64,000 nt of DNA from Candidatus Limivicinus sp. (GTDB taxonomy: Bacteria > Bacillota > Clostridia > Oscillospirales > Oscillospiraceae), in contig JARHZW010000091.1 in assembly GCA_029264685.1 (NCBI GenBank), forward strand, positions 1-64,000, given 5' to 3'. The translations under genes were made by a program, and so were the position numbers. Below are positions 18,226 through 28,861 of this stretch, piece by piece (position 1 is the stretch's first letter; each line of letters starts with the position of its first letter). A model generated the notes under the pieces. The model ran no database searches and was not told the origin of the DNA. It worked only from the letters and a program-made list of their open reading frames with translations.

Positions 18226-19167
18226 TTATCTCATACCCTTGTCATAAGGGATACCCTCGGCCTTAGGAGCTCTTGACTTTTTGGAGGTGAAGGCAAGGAC
18301 TATAAGGGAGATAATATATGGCAGCATATTATAGACTGCGGAGGGGATGTTCATGGCATTGAGGAAGTCAATGCCGCTGTAAACATTACTCAAAGCTCTG
18401 AACAGACCGAAGAGCAGAGCGGCAAGGGCTATTCTGATGGGCTTCCACTGGCCGAATATCATAACTGCAAGTCCCAGGAAGCCGAAGCCGGCAACACCGT
18501 TTTCAAACTTCCACTCGCTGACACCGGCGGTGATGTACACAATGCCGCCGAGGCCGCCCAGTGCGCCGGAAATAAGCACACCGGCGTAACGCATTTTTGC
18601 AACGCTTATGCCCACACTGTCAGCAGCCTGCGGATGCTCGCCGCAGGCCATGAGACGGAGGCCGAAGCGGGTCTTATACAAGGTGATATAGGCAAAAATG
18701 AGGGCCAGAACAGCAAGCAGCATGAACCAGTTAAACTCAAAGCCGCCGATATTTACGAGGAAAGCCTTTTTGGCGTTTATATACTGGATTGTAGAGGATA
18801 CGTTATCCACGTTTTCAGCGGTATTCATAGCCTTTACAAAGACTGTTGCACCGGCAACGCCCAAAAGGTTCATGGCGCTTCCTACCAAAGTCTGGTCGGC
18901 CTTGAAGTTGATGGAGGCCACTGCAAGAAACAGCGAGTACAGAGCGCCCAGCAGCATGGCAGCCAGAACAACCGTAATTATCATCATGAAGGCCGAGGTG
19001 TCACCGGGCATGAACTTCATCACCAGCGCACCGCCCAATGCGCCCATTACCATTATACCTTCAAGACCGATGTTGATAACACCGGAGTGTTCGGAGAAGC
19101 AGCCTCCCAGTGCAACGAGCAGCAGAACGGAGGCAAAAATAAGCGTGTACTGAAGAAGCAAAATCAT
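18226..19167 (-). CDS. ABC transporter permease, nucleoside/BMP-type
   Basis: GGCFSEHSGVINIGLEGIMVMGALGGALV; gene order SBP-ATPase-permease-permease. Confidence 0.9.
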   Translation of the reverse strand: MILLLQYTLIFASVLLLVALGGCFSEHSGVINIGLEGIMVMGALGGALVMKFMPGDTSAFMMIITVVLAAMLLGALYSLFLAVASINFKADQTLVGSAMNLLGVAGATVFVKAMNTAENVDNVSSTIQYINAKKAFLVNIGGFEFNWFMLLAVLALIFAYITLYKTRFGLRLMACGEHPQAADSVGISVAKMRYAGVLISGALGGLGGIVYITAGVSEWKFENGVAGFGFLGLAVMIFGQWKPIRIALAALLFGLFRALSNVYSGIDFLNAMNIPSAVYNMLPYIISLIVLAFTSKKSRAPKAEGIPYDKGMR

Positions 19168-20321
19168 TTATCTTCTCCTCCTTCCTCGTTGTTTTCGGCG
19201 CTTCCGGCTTTTAATGTTTTCTTCTCTGCTCTCAGATCAAGCCGCTTGTTAAGAGCGTACTTGAAGAAGAACACAAAACCGCAGAGATAGATAATAAGAG
19301 AGGAAATAAGGTCGGAAATCTGAGCAGAGTACATGGTTTTGTCCACATAAGCACCGCCCACGGTAATATGCTGAATAAAGTAAGAGGAGAAAATAGAACC
19401 AATGGGGTTAAGACCTCCGAGGAATGCAGCTGCAATGCCGTTAAAGCCCATGGGAGGCACGGCAGACTGAGTGCATGACCACTGCTCAAAACCTGTGAGG
19501 AAGAGGAGAGCTGCACCCATACCGGCAAGACCGCCGGCGATTGCCATGGTGAGCACAAGATTTTTCTTCTCTTTCATACCGCAGTATCTGGCGGCATTTT
19601 TGTTAAAGCCTGTGGCTTTAAGCTCATATCCCAGCTTTGTCTTTTCGAGCAGCACCCATATAAGCACTGCCGCTATGATTGAAAGGGGAATTGCGATGGT
19701 AACATACTGGTTGCCGCTGAAAAGAGAATCCAGACCCATGCTTGGCAGAACAGCATCAGGATTTGTGGAGCTGAGGACAACGGTGTATGGGCTTGTAGGC
19801 TCTTTTACCTTGCTCAAAAGGATGTTAACAAGATAAAGGCTTATCCAGTTGAGCATTATACAGGATATAACCTCGTTTACATTGCAGAAAGATTTTAACA
19901 GACCGGAAACCGCACCCAGAAGAGCACCGGCAAGAATTGCTGCTATAAGGCAGACATACCAGGGCATACCGAGAGCAAGGGCAAAGTAAAGGCTTGCGCC
20001 TGCGCCCACAACGTACTGGCCCGCAACACCTATGTTGAAAAGACCTGCTTTGTACGCAAACAGTACAGACAGGCTGCACATGATAAGGGGAGCGGTTTTT
20101 ACAAGGGTACTGCCTAAGTACTTGAGCTGGGTTTTAGGCTTTTTATAGGTCAGGAAGTTTTCAACTATGGTTGAAATGGCTTTGCCTGCTCCGTCAGGAT
20201 TTATTATGAGCAGGACTATATAACCTATGAAAAGACCTATTATGATACACAGCAGAGAGGCCACAAGAGACTGGAAACCGCTTCTGCGAATGAGAGGAGT
20301 TTTTTCTTTTACCTTGTTCAT
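19164..20321 (-). CDS. ABC transporter permease, nucleoside/BMP-type
   Basis: TAPLIMCSLSVLFAYKAGLFNIGVAGQYVVGA; operon context. Confidence 0.9.
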   Translation of the reverse strand: MNKVKEKTPLIRRSGFQSLVASLLCIIIGLFIGYIVLLIINPDGAGKAISTIVENFLTYKKPKTQLKYLGSTLVKTAPLIMCSLSVLFAYKAGLFNIGVAGQYVVGAGASLYFALALGMPWYVCLIAAILAGALLGAVSGLLKSFCNVNEVISCIMLNWISLYLVNILLSKVKEPTSPYTVVLSSTNPDAVLPSMGLDSLFSGNQYVTIAIPLSIIAAVLIWVLLEKTKLGYELKATGFNKNAARYCGMKEKKNLVLTMAIAGGLAGMGAALLFLTGFEQWSCTQSAVPPMGFNGIAAAFLGGLNPIGSIFSSYFIQHITVGGAYVDKTMYSAQISDLISSLIIYLCGFVFFFKYALNKRLDLRAEKKTLKAGSAENNEEGGEDK

Positions 20322-21856
20322 TTTTTCTCCTCCCTTCTCTTTGCTCCGGCCATATAGAGGCCGAGCTCTTCCACACTGGTATTTTTCGGGTCAAGCTCGC
20401 CCACGATCTCGCCCTCATACATGACCAGTATCCTGTCGGACAGCGCCATAACCTCGTCAAGCTCAAGGCTTACAAGCAAAACGGCTTTGCCCTTGTCACG
20501 CTGAGCTACGATCTGGCGGTGTATATATTCTATTGCGCCAACATCCAGACCACGGGTAGGCTGAACAGCCACAAGCAGGTTTGTTTCCTTGTCCATTTCA
20601 CGGGCAATTATAGCCTTCTGCTGGTTGCCTCCGGACATACTGCGTGCAATGGTAACGGAGCCCTGACCGGAACGGACGTCAAACTGCTGTATAAGTCTGC
20701 AAGCGTACTGACGAATAGCATTACGCTTTAAAAATCCCGCTTTATTTACAAATTCCGGCTGGAAGTAACGCTGAAGCACAAGGTTATCCTCCAGAGTATA
20801 GTCAAGCACCAGACCGTGCTTGTGACGGTCCTCGGGGATATGGCTCATACCCATAAGAGAGCGGCGGCGGATAGGGGCGGAAGTGATATCCTCGTCTTTA
20901 AAGATAATTTTACCGCCTTTTACAGGCTCAAGACCGGTGAGACCGTAGACAAGCTCGGTTTGACCGTTGCCGTCAATACCGGCGATACAGACGATTTCAC
21001 CCTCACGCACATCAAAGCTCACATTTTTAACGGCGTCTTTCTTGTGTATCTTGGAGGCCACGGACAGATTTTCCACATGCAAAACAGATTGACCCGGTTT
21101 TGACTGGGATTTCTGAACCGTAAATTCAACATCTCTTCCCACCATCATACGGGAGAGCTCCTCTTTTGAGGTATCGGCAATATTCACGGTGCCGATATAT
21201 TTGCCCTTACGCAGAACCGAACAGCGGTCTGCAACGGACATTATTTCGTTGAGCTTATGGGAAATAAAGAGGATAGACTTGCCCTCGGCGGCAAGACCCT
21301 TCATTATCTGCATAAGCTCATCAATTTCCTGCGGAGTCAAAACTGCTGTAGGCTCGTCGAAAATGAGAATCTCGTTATCACGGTAGAGCATCTTGAGGAT
21401 TTCGGTGCGCTGCTGCATACCAACGGTTATATCCTCCACCAGTGCGTCAGGGTCAACCATCAGCCCGTATTTTTCGCTGAGTGCCACAACTTTTTTTCTG
21501 GCTTCATCCTTTCGGAGAAAACCGCATTTACAGGGCTCCACACCCATAATAATGTTGTCGAGAACGGTAAAACATTCCACCAGCTTAAAATGCTGGTGTA
21601 CCATTCCTATACCCAGAGCATTTGCGTCGTTGGGGTCTTTGATATTTACCTGTTTTCCGTCCTTTTTGATTATGCCCTCTTCCGGCTGATAGAGACCGAA
21701 GAGAACACTCATCAAGGTTGATTTACCTGCACCGTTTTCGCCCAGCAGTGCGTGGATCTCACCTTTGCGCAGCTGCAAGGTAATATTGTCGTTTGCAATA
21801 ATGCCGGGGAAACGCTTGGTTATATTAAGCATTTCTATTGCGTAAGGCTGCTCCAA
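20318..21856 (-). CDS. ABC transporter ATP-binding protein, tandem ATPase of nucleoside/sugar type
   Basis: GENGAGKSTLMSVLFGLYQP, LIFDEPTAVLTPQEIDEL; second ATPase half with LSMSGGNQQK-like region (ARSMSGGNQQKAIIARE). Confidence 0.93.
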   Translation of the reverse strand: MEQPYAIEMLNITKRFPGIIANDNITLQLRKGEIHALLGENGAGKSTLMSVLFGLYQPEEGIIKKDGKQVNIKDPNDANALGIGMVHQHFKLVECFTVLDNIIMGVEPCKCGFLRKDEARKKVVALSEKYGLMVDPDALVEDITVGMQQRTEILKMLYRDNEILIFDEPTAVLTPQEIDELMQIMKGLAAEGKSILFISHKLNEIMSVADRCSVLRKGKYIGTVNIADTSKEELSRMMVGRDVEFTVQKSQSKPGQSVLHVENLSVASKIHKKDAVKNVSFDVREGEIVCIAGIDGNGQTELVYGLTGLEPVKGGKIIFKDEDITSAPIRRRSLMGMSHIPEDRHKHGLVLDYTLEDNLVLQRYFQPEFVNKAGFLKRNAIRQYACRLIQQFDVRSGQGSVTIARSMSGGNQQKAIIAREMDKETNLLVAVQPTRGLDVGAIEYIHRQIVAQRDKGKAVLLVSLELDEVMALSDRILVMYEGEIVGELDPKNTSVEELGLYMAGAKRREEKK

Positions 21857-22023
21857 ACTTGATGACCTCCCCTCAAAATATGTTTCTCTCCCTCTGAGCG
21901 GTTTCAGGGGAGGAAGACGAGAACTGACTCGAAATCAAAACTTTCTCTGATAATATATTGTACTACAAATGTGAATTTTTTTCAAAAGGAAATTTATTAA
22001 AGTTCTACAATAAAAAATATAAC

Positions 22024-22056
22024 AAAAAAACGGGACAGAGAAGCTCTCTGTCCCGC
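22024..22056 (-). terminator. Terminator downstream of BMP lipoprotein gene, before the ATPase gene
   Basis: GCGGGACAGAGAGCTTCTCTGTCCCGTTTTTTTG on minus strand. Confidence 0.8.
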
Positions 22057-22074
22057 AGGATAAGCAATTTTTAA

Positions 22075-23286
22075 TTACTTGATGTTGCCGTACTCGGTAA
22101 CGGTAATGCTGAGCTCGGGCATAGCGCTTGCGTCGCTGATGCTCTCAACGGTAACAGTGCCGTCAAACATAGCCTTAACCAGTTCCTTGTAGTTGTCCTG
22201 AGTGAAGCCGTCGTTCCATACGGTGGACTCCAGAGGCAGCTGTACATAGTTCTCTTCGGGGTTCTCGGAAACAAGACCAAGATTTTCAACCTTGCCGCCG
22301 TAGTTTGCGAAGTTGCCTGCGGCAATCTCGGAGAGCATGTGGTTGACAGTTGCGGTAAGACCCTTCATAGCGGAAGTAACGGTCATGCCGTCGCCGTAGG
22401 CCTCGTTGATAACACCGGCCTGATCAACATCAACACCGATGACCTTGCCGTTGACCTTTGCGGCAGCCTCAGCAGCGGAGTTGAAGATACCGCCGCCGCA
22501 GGCAAAGACAACCTCAACGCCCTTTTCGCCGTACCAGGTATCCATGTAAGCGGTAATGTCAGCGTCACCGAAGAACTGGTTGCCGTAAACGTACTCAACA
22601 GCAACTTCGTTCTCAATGCCCAGCTCCTTTGCAGCGGCGTCAGCACCCTGAAGGAAGCCGAAGCCGAAGCGGACAACAGCAGGAACTGCCATGCCGCCCA
22701 GGAAGCCGAGGTGCTTGTAGCCCATCTTTACGGCAGCGTAACCGGCCATGTAGCCGGACAGCTCTTCCTGATAAACAGCGGAGTAAACATTGGAAGCAAG
22801 GTGAGCGTCCTTCTCGTTCTCAAAGGAGGACATAATGTCGAATTCGGAAACGTCAAGAGCAACGAACTTAACCTCGGGGTACTCGTCCTGAACCTCGGCA
22901 ATGGTGCCTGCGAAAGCAAAGCCGGGCATTACAACAACGTTGTAATCCTCGTCAACTGCTTTCTCAACCATGGCAACACGGTCGGCAGTGGTGTCACCTG
23001 CGGGCTTGAAGTAGGTGAACTCAACACCGTTTTTCTCGCAGTAAGCCTTGCAGGCTTCGTAGGTGGTCTGGTTGAAGCTCTGGTCGGTGATGTCACCGTA
23101 GTCGGTGATCATAGCGACACGCATGTCGGTCTTTTCAGCGGGCTCTTCAGCGGGAGTCTCGGCAGGAGCTTCAGCAGGAGCATCTGCGGGAGTCTCGGCG
23201 GGCTGCTCGGGAGCTTTGCTTTCGCCGCAGGCGGCAAGAGCGAAGACCATGCAAAGAGCAAGTAAAAGAGCAAGAATCTTTTTCAT
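22075..23286 (-). CDS. BMP family ABC transporter substrate-binding lipoprotein
   Basis: MKKILALLLALCMVFALAACGESKAPEQPAE lipobox; VAMITDYGDITDQSFNQTTYEACKAYCEKNGVEFTYFKP. Confidence 0.93.
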   Translation of the reverse strand: MKKILALLLALCMVFALAACGESKAPEQPAETPADAPAEAPAETPAEEPAEKTDMRVAMITDYGDITDQSFNQTTYEACKAYCEKNGVEFTYFKPAGDTTADRVAMVEKAVDEDYNVVVMPGFAFAGTIAEVQDEYPEVKFVALDVSEFDIMSSFENEKDAHLASNVYSAVYQEELSGYMAGYAAVKMGYKHLGFLGGMAVPAVVRFGFGFLQGADAAAKELGIENEVAVEYVYGNQFFGDADITAYMDTWYGEKGVEVVFACGGGIFNSAAEAAAKVNGKVIGVDVDQAGVINEAYGDGMTVTSAMKGLTATVNHMLSEIAAGNFANYGGKVENLGLVSENPEENYVQLPLESTVWNDGFTQDNYKELVKAMFDGTVTVESISDASAMPELSITVTEYGNIK

Positions 23287-23418
23287 TGGAATATTCCTTC
23301 CTTTCAAATATTGTCCCTTTTAAGGGATACACGGAGACTAAGCTCCGTACATTGCTTATTATAACAAAAGTAAATGTCAATTTCAAGAAATCTCGGGGAG
23401 AATTTTTGAAATAGTAAC

Positions 23419-23443
23419 AAAAGGAGGGCGTTGCCCTCCTTTT
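23419..23443 (-). terminator. Terminator of ABC exporter operon
   Basis: AAAAGGAGGGCGTTGCCCTCCTTTT. Confidence 0.75.
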
Positions 23444-23455
23444 AAGGTATATAAT

Positions 23456-25276
23456 TTAAGTATCGGCGTCTCGCTCATATTGCAGCTTGTAGAGCTTGTA
23501 GTACATTCCTCGCTTTTCCAGCAGCTCCTGATGGGTTCCCTGCTCGCACAGCCGGCCTTTGTGCAGCAGAATGATTTTGTCGCAGTTCTGAATGGTGGAA
23601 AGCCTGTGGGCGACTAGAATTGTGCTTCTGCCGGCCATAAGCTTTTCCAGAGCGTCCTGAATAAGAACTTCCGTTTCGGTGTCAATATTGGCGGTAGCCT
23701 CATCCAGAATAAGAACGGAGGGGTTGAAGGCCAGCGTTCTGGCAAAGGACAGCAGCTGCCGCTGACCTGCGGAAAAGGCTGCGCCACGCTCGATGACCTG
23801 ATGGTCATAGCCACCCTCAAGTCTGCTTATAAATGAGTCGGCGTTCACATATTTGGCGGCATTCACAATGTCCTCGTCTGAAATGTTGGGGCTGTTCAGA
23901 CCGATATTGCTTTTGACGGTACCGGTAAAAAGAAATACATCCTGAAGCATCTGCCCTATATTTCGCCTCAGGTCCTCCACGGCAATTTTGCGAATATCCA
24001 CGCCGTCAATCAGTATCTGCCCTTTCTGAATATCATAGTAGCGGCAGATCAGATTTTGAATGGTGGTTTTTCCGGCTCCCGTGGCACCTACAAAGGCCAG
24101 CCGCTGACCCGGTTCCAAGGTGAATGAAAGGTCCTTCAGGATCCAGTTTTCTTCACTGTAGGCAAACCATACATTTTTAAATTCAATGCGGCCTTTAAAG
24201 CAATCCATATGCACGCAGTCCGGAGCGTCCACGATTTCCGGTTTTGTGTCCAGCAGAGCAAAAATACGCTCTCCGGCGGCTGAGGCGGACTGAATTATGT
24301 TGAAATTATCCGCAAGTTCGGAAATGGGGTCAAAAAAGCGGGTCATATAGCGCTGAAAGGCAATTAAAGTACCTATGGTAATAATGCCGCTCATGGCCAT
24401 TTTGCCGCCGTATATAAGGAGAATGGCAGTTGCCGCTATGTTCATAAGGTAGGACACAGGGCCGTAAAATGCAAAAGCCATCATCTGTTTTACATTGGCT
24501 TTTCGCAGCGCTTCCGTTTTTCCCTCGAAAGCCTGCATGGTGTCCTCTTCGGCAGCAAAAATCTGAACCACCTTCATTCCCGAGACGTGCTCGGCTATAA
24601 AGGCGTTCAAATCGGAAAGTCTGGCTCTGGCTGCACGGTAGAGCTTTCCTGTGACCTTTGTATAGATTATTGTGAAGACAATTATAATGGGGATAACACT
24701 GAAAATTGCCAGAGACAGCTTAATATTTCGGCGGAGCATGGAAAACATAACTCCGAAGAGAACAAAGAAGCTTCCCAGAATGCTGACTATGACGCTGGTG
24801 AACATTTCCAGCACCGTTTCGCAGTCATTTGTGACCCTTGTTACCAGTTTTCCTATAGGCTGGTCATTGTAATAGCCGATATGAAGTGCGGTCAGGTGGA
24901 GGAAAATGTCCTCACGAATGTTGTATATGATTTTCTGGCCTACGGTTGCAAGAATAGCGGCCTGAGCGTAATTGAGGCCCATAATTGCAAAGGCGCTGAG
25001 CAGGTACAGCAGTGCCGTGAAGGCAACGCCCTTAATGTCTGCGCTGCGCATATGCCTGAGCTGAGAAACGGAAAAGCCCTGGGAGGATATATTCACATAC
25101 TTGCCTACAAATTCGTCGGTGGCTCTTTCTATCAGTGTGGGCTGCCAAAGCTCGAAGGCAACTGTGCCCAGTATCAGTGCCAGAGCCAGCAAAAACCATG
25201 GCCAGAAGGGCTTTGCGTAGCGGAGGGTGCGGCGAAACACATGGGGGGATATGCCAGAAGTTTTTTCATTCTTCAT
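23456..25276 (-). CDS. ABC exporter, fused membrane/ATP-binding protein
   Basis: GATGAGKTTIQNLICRYYD, FSAGQRQLLSFARTLAFNPSVLILDEATANIDTETE. Confidence 0.93.
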   Translation of the reverse strand: MKNEKTSGISPHVFRRTLRYAKPFWPWFLLALALILGTVAFELWQPTLIERATDEFVGKYVNISSQGFSVSQLRHMRSADIKGVAFTALLYLLSAFAIMGLNYAQAAILATVGQKIIYNIREDIFLHLTALHIGYYNDQPIGKLVTRVTNDCETVLEMFTSVIVSILGSFFVLFGVMFSMLRRNIKLSLAIFSVIPIIIVFTIIYTKVTGKLYRAARARLSDLNAFIAEHVSGMKVVQIFAAEEDTMQAFEGKTEALRKANVKQMMAFAFYGPVSYLMNIAATAILLIYGGKMAMSGIITIGTLIAFQRYMTRFFDPISELADNFNIIQSASAAGERIFALLDTKPEIVDAPDCVHMDCFKGRIEFKNVWFAYSEENWILKDLSFTLEPGQRLAFVGATGAGKTTIQNLICRYYDIQKGQILIDGVDIRKIAVEDLRRNIGQMLQDVFLFTGTVKSNIGLNSPNISDEDIVNAAKYVNADSFISRLEGGYDHQVIERGAAFSAGQRQLLSFARTLAFNPSVLILDEATANIDTETEVLIQDALEKLMAGRSTILVAHRLSTIQNCDKIILLHKGRLCEQGTHQELLEKRGMYYKLYKLQYERDADT

Positions 25277-27074
25277 AACCGAACTCCTCCTTTTTCATTT
25301 TTTCAAGAAGCTGACTTCTGTACATATGGGCGTAAATTCCGTCCTGCTCCAGCAGCTGTTCGTGACTGCCGCTTTCAGCGATGCGGCCTTGGCTTAAAAC
25401 TATTATTTTGTCGGCGTGCTGAAGAGTTGAGATGCGGTGGGCTATAATAATGTTGGTTTTACCCTGCCGCTGCTCACGGAGATGAGAGAGAATCTGCTCC
25501 TCGGTGCGGGTGTCAACGGCGGAGACGGAATCATCCAGAATAAGAATTTCTGGGTCTGATATAAGCGCTCTGGCAATGGCAATACGCTGTTTCTGTCCGC
25601 CGGAAAGAGAAACGCCCCGTTCGCCCACCATGGTTTCATATTGGTCGGGGAATTCCATAATGTTGTCGTGAACGCAGGCAAGCTTTGCGGCCCTTTGGAT
25701 TTCTTCCTGAGTTTTGCTCCTGTCACCGAAAGCTATGTTGCCGGAAACGCTGTCAGAAAACAGGAAGCTTTCCTGCGGCACATAGCCTATGCTCTTTCGG
25801 AGCAGGTGCAGGGGAATGGAGTGAATTTCCCTGCCGCCTATAAAAAGCATGTCTTTTTCAGGGTCGGACACTCGAAGAAGCAGGTTCACAAGGGTGGATT
25901 TGCCCTCGCCGGTACGGGCCACGATTCCGAGAGTCTGCCCTTTTTCAAGGCGGAAGCTGATGTTTTCCAAAACGGGACGGTGGGTATCGGGGTAGGAGAA
26001 GGTAAGATTTCTCGCCTCGATGCTGCCCTCGACAGGGCTTTGGGAAGTCTCGTTCCTGCTTTCGGGCCAGTCATATATATCCGGCTGAGCCTCAATAATG
26101 CTTAAAAGCCGTTTCATGGAGGCGCTGCCACGGGTCAGCAGGTTTATGATTCTGCCTATACAGGCCATGGGCCAGACCATCATATTCAAAAACATGAGAA
26201 AGCCTGAAAACTGGCCTACGGTGATCCTGCCCAGAACGGCTATATATCCGCCGTAACCGATTGCAACAGCCATGGACAGACCCGTGACCAGACGCATAAA
26301 GGGGAACATGAAGGCTTCAAGCTTGGCCTCTTTAATATTGGCATCTCTGGTGTTGGCGTTTTCTGCCGCAAAGGCCTTGTTTTCCGCCTCTTCCTGACGA
26401 AATGCCTTTACCACTCTTATTCCGTTCAGCCTTTCTTCCACAAAGTCTGACATTCTGGAATAGGCTTCCTGCCGCAGGGTAAAGCGTTTATGCAGCTGCC
26501 TGCCCATGACCGTTGCGGTGACAGCAACAAGGATCAAAGGAAGAACTGCTGCTGCACAGAGCAGGGGGTCTATGTCGGTTATCATTTTATAAAGGGTGCT
26601 TACTCCCAGAACAAGGGCGTCCATGCCCATTACGATAACCATTGCAAAGACCATTCGGACAGCTTCAATGTCAGAGGTCATATAGGCCATGATTTCTCCG
26701 GCCTTGTGCTGCTGAAAATAGGATGAGGAGAGTGTCTGCAAATGAGCATAAAGCTCATTTCTCATGTCACGCTCGATTTTTCTTGCATCACCGAAAATAA
26801 ACCAGCGCCATGCAATACGCCCGAAAAACACTACACCGCCTATTAAAAGCAGATTTAAAAGAGTCTGCCGTATAAGGCCGCCCTTAAAGCTTCCTGCCGA
26901 TATAAGATCTATTGTATCTCCTACAATGAGGGGGACTTCAGTCTGCAAAATATCTATAAAAATAAGGATAATGATACCGACTGCATAGCTTGCAATATAT
27001 TTGCGAAAAAAAGAAAGGGCGTACTTACTGCGAAAAATATCCAGTATACGCCCTTTTTGTTTTGTTTTGTCCAA
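25266..27074 (-). CDS. ABC exporter, fused membrane/ATP-binding protein (partner)
   Basis: ARTGEGKSTLVNLLLRV, LSGGQKQRIAIARALISDPEILILDDSVSAVDTRTEEQIL. Confidence 0.93.
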   Translation of the reverse strand: MDKTKQKGRILDIFRSKYALSFFRKYIASYAVGIIILIFIDILQTEVPLIVGDTIDLISAGSFKGGLIRQTLLNLLLIGGVVFFGRIAWRWFIFGDARKIERDMRNELYAHLQTLSSSYFQQHKAGEIMAYMTSDIEAVRMVFAMVIVMGMDALVLGVSTLYKMITDIDPLLCAAAVLPLILVAVTATVMGRQLHKRFTLRQEAYSRMSDFVEERLNGIRVVKAFRQEEAENKAFAAENANTRDANIKEAKLEAFMFPFMRLVTGLSMAVAIGYGGYIAVLGRITVGQFSGFLMFLNMMVWPMACIGRIINLLTRGSASMKRLLSIIEAQPDIYDWPESRNETSQSPVEGSIEARNLTFSYPDTHRPVLENISFRLEKGQTLGIVARTGEGKSTLVNLLLRVSDPEKDMLFIGGREIHSIPLHLLRKSIGYVPQESFLFSDSVSGNIAFGDRSKTQEEIQRAAKLACVHDNIMEFPDQYETMVGERGVSLSGGQKQRIAIARALISDPEILILDDSVSAVDTRTEEQILSHLREQRQGKTNIIIAHRISTLQHADKIIVLSQGRIAESGSHEQLLEQDGIYAHMYRSQLLEKMKKEEFGYEE

Positions 27075-27145
27075 ACGCTTTGCCTCCCGTGTCTATATTA
27101 TTCGGATTTTAACCCTGATAATATAACACGAAACAGCGCCTGCTT

Positions 27146-28174
27146 TCAATAGTCTAATACATCCAATAACTGCTGGAAGTAATAGATAGAGCCTGTGTAA
27201 TCTTTCAGATTTTCTAAAGGCTTCCAATCGGTACCGTTTTTCTCGTTATACTCCTTGTAAAGCTCCGGCAGCTTAGCTTCAACATCAGAAACAGAGACTC
27301 TGTAATTGTATTCGCCGCCCTTTCCGTCGGGACAGGTGAAGCCGAACTCGCCTAAGTTATCCACAAGGGACAGGACTAAGGGGGCGTTTTTGTACATCAG
27401 GGATACATCTGCTTCATCAAGAGGCTGGTTATAATGTATTGTCCAGCCGTAAGGCTCACTGTCTGACTGAATACTGGAGGTAGCCTCTATGTTTGGCAAT
27501 TTGAGAGCGCCCAGAACAAATCCCATGTTAGAGACAGAACCTGCATAGGCGCGCTGACGACTGAATATCTGCTCGGCTTCGGGTTGGATTATAAGTCCGT
27601 CCCGCCAGAGAAGAAAGCCCATGAAGCTTACGGAATGTATATCCTTCAGGTCAAGCTTTGTAATGCGGTCGCCGCTTGAATAAATGGGTGAGCTGAGGAC
27701 GCTCCTTGCGCTTAGGGAAATATCTCCCTTTCCGTCGGAATTGCCGGTGTAGCGGGTATTCCAGTGGGCATAGCTGTAAGCGGAATTGGGATTATGGAAT
27801 TCAAGGTACAAGGTACCGTCTTTTTCCGTGACGGTGGGTCTGTCTGTGTAACCGTTGACGGGCTCTCCAACAATGAAAAGCATAGTAGCAATAAATACCG
27901 CAAAGGCAACAAGGAGAGAACCTACAGTCCACAAAACAGCCTTTCTGACTTTTTTTACATTCTTTTTCTTAATGCTCTTTAAGTAGTCAACTTCCTTTTG
28001 AATATTGGCCTTTGCGGACTGCTTATCAGGACACATGGCTTTATATGCCTCCCGACAGCTTTCACATTTTGACAGGTGTTCGCCGACCGCCTTGTTGGAG
28101 TCTGCGCTTGTAAGCTCATCTATATATGAGGGGAGCAGGTCTTTGACTACATCGCAGCTTAAATCATTTTTCAT
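27146..28174 (-). CDS. Anti-sigma factor-like zf-HC2 membrane protein
   Basis: CDVVKDLLPSYIDELTSADSNKAVGEHLSKCESCREAY, one TM; overlaps sigma gene. Confidence 0.82.
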   Translation of the reverse strand: MKNDLSCDVVKDLLPSYIDELTSADSNKAVGEHLSKCESCREAYKAMCPDKQSAKANIQKEVDYLKSIKKKNVKKVRKAVLWTVGSLLVAFAVFIATMLFIVGEPVNGYTDRPTVTEKDGTLYLEFHNPNSAYSYAHWNTRYTGNSDGKGDISLSARSVLSSPIYSSGDRITKLDLKDIHSVSFMGFLLWRDGLIIQPEAEQIFSRQRAYAGSVSNMGFVLGALKLPNIEATSSIQSDSEPYGWTIHYNQPLDEADVSLMYKNAPLVLSLVDNLGEFGFTCPDGKGGEYNYRVSVSDVEAKLPELYKEYNEKNGTDWKPLENLKDYTGSIYYFQQLLDVLDY

Positions 28175-28646
28175 AACCGAAACCTCCTTTTAACCGTTCT
28201 TTTCCTCGATAAAATGTAACTCTGGCCCAGTTTTCGCTTTTTCCCATAACATCGCCTATCTCACGAAAGTTGAGATTTCCGAAGGAGCGGAGATAGACCA
28301 CCTCTTTAGTCTGCTCTGGCAGGGCGTGTATGGCCTTTAAAAGACTGGTTTTCCCCTCGCTTGCAATTATCTCATCTTCTGCCGAGGGAGCGGGAAGGTC
28401 AAAATCTTCCGAAAAAGCTGTTTCACGGCCCTGTTTTTTCAGCTCGCTGAAATAAAGGTTTTTCCCTATCTGACAGAGCCAGACCGAGACCTTGCACTTA
28501 CCGTCAAATTTGTCTATGGCTTTAACTGCCCTGTAAAATGTCTCCTGCGTGAGCTCTTCCGCAAGGCTTTCGCTGCGGCACAGGGACAAAAGATATTTAT
28601 AAACGCTTTGGGCGTGCAGGCGATAAATTTCGTCCATGTCTTCCAT
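28164..28646 (-). CDS. ECF-type RNA polymerase sigma factor
   Basis: YKYLLSLCRSESLAEELTQETFYRAVKAIDKFDGKCKVSVWLCQIGKNLYFSELKK; region 4 QTKEVVYLRSFGNLNFREIGDVMGKSENWARVTFYRGKERLK. Confidence 0.93.
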   Translation of the reverse strand: MEDMDEIYRLHAQSVYKYLLSLCRSESLAEELTQETFYRAVKAIDKFDGKCKVSVWLCQIGKNLYFSELKKQGRETAFSEDFDLPAPSAEDEIIASEGKTSLLKAIHALPEQTKEVVYLRSFGNLNFREIGDVMGKSENWARVTFYRGKERLKGGFGYEK

Positions 28647-28861
28647 CGGTCATCAGCTCCTTTCATACATAAGACCGTTTAAAGGGCTTTTTGTTACACG
28701 GGTTTCCTAAAATATTATAAAAATAAATTTTCATTCTTGCAACAGGCATGAAGAAAATTGCAGATAATCCCCTTAAAGCAGCATTTTAGAAAATTTCACC
28801 GGTTGCTATTGCATAGCAGGGGCCAAGGGAGTATGCTGTTTAAAAACAGGAGGAGACAATT

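Noticed and set aside
22339-23265. 308-aa plus ORF
   Set aside because: Antisense of the BMP lipoprotein; Gly/Ser/Val-rich shadow of low-complexity linker.
18226-23286. BMP nucleoside ABC operon as a novel system
   Set aside because: Standard SBP-ATPase-permease-permease order with canonical motifs; ordinary.
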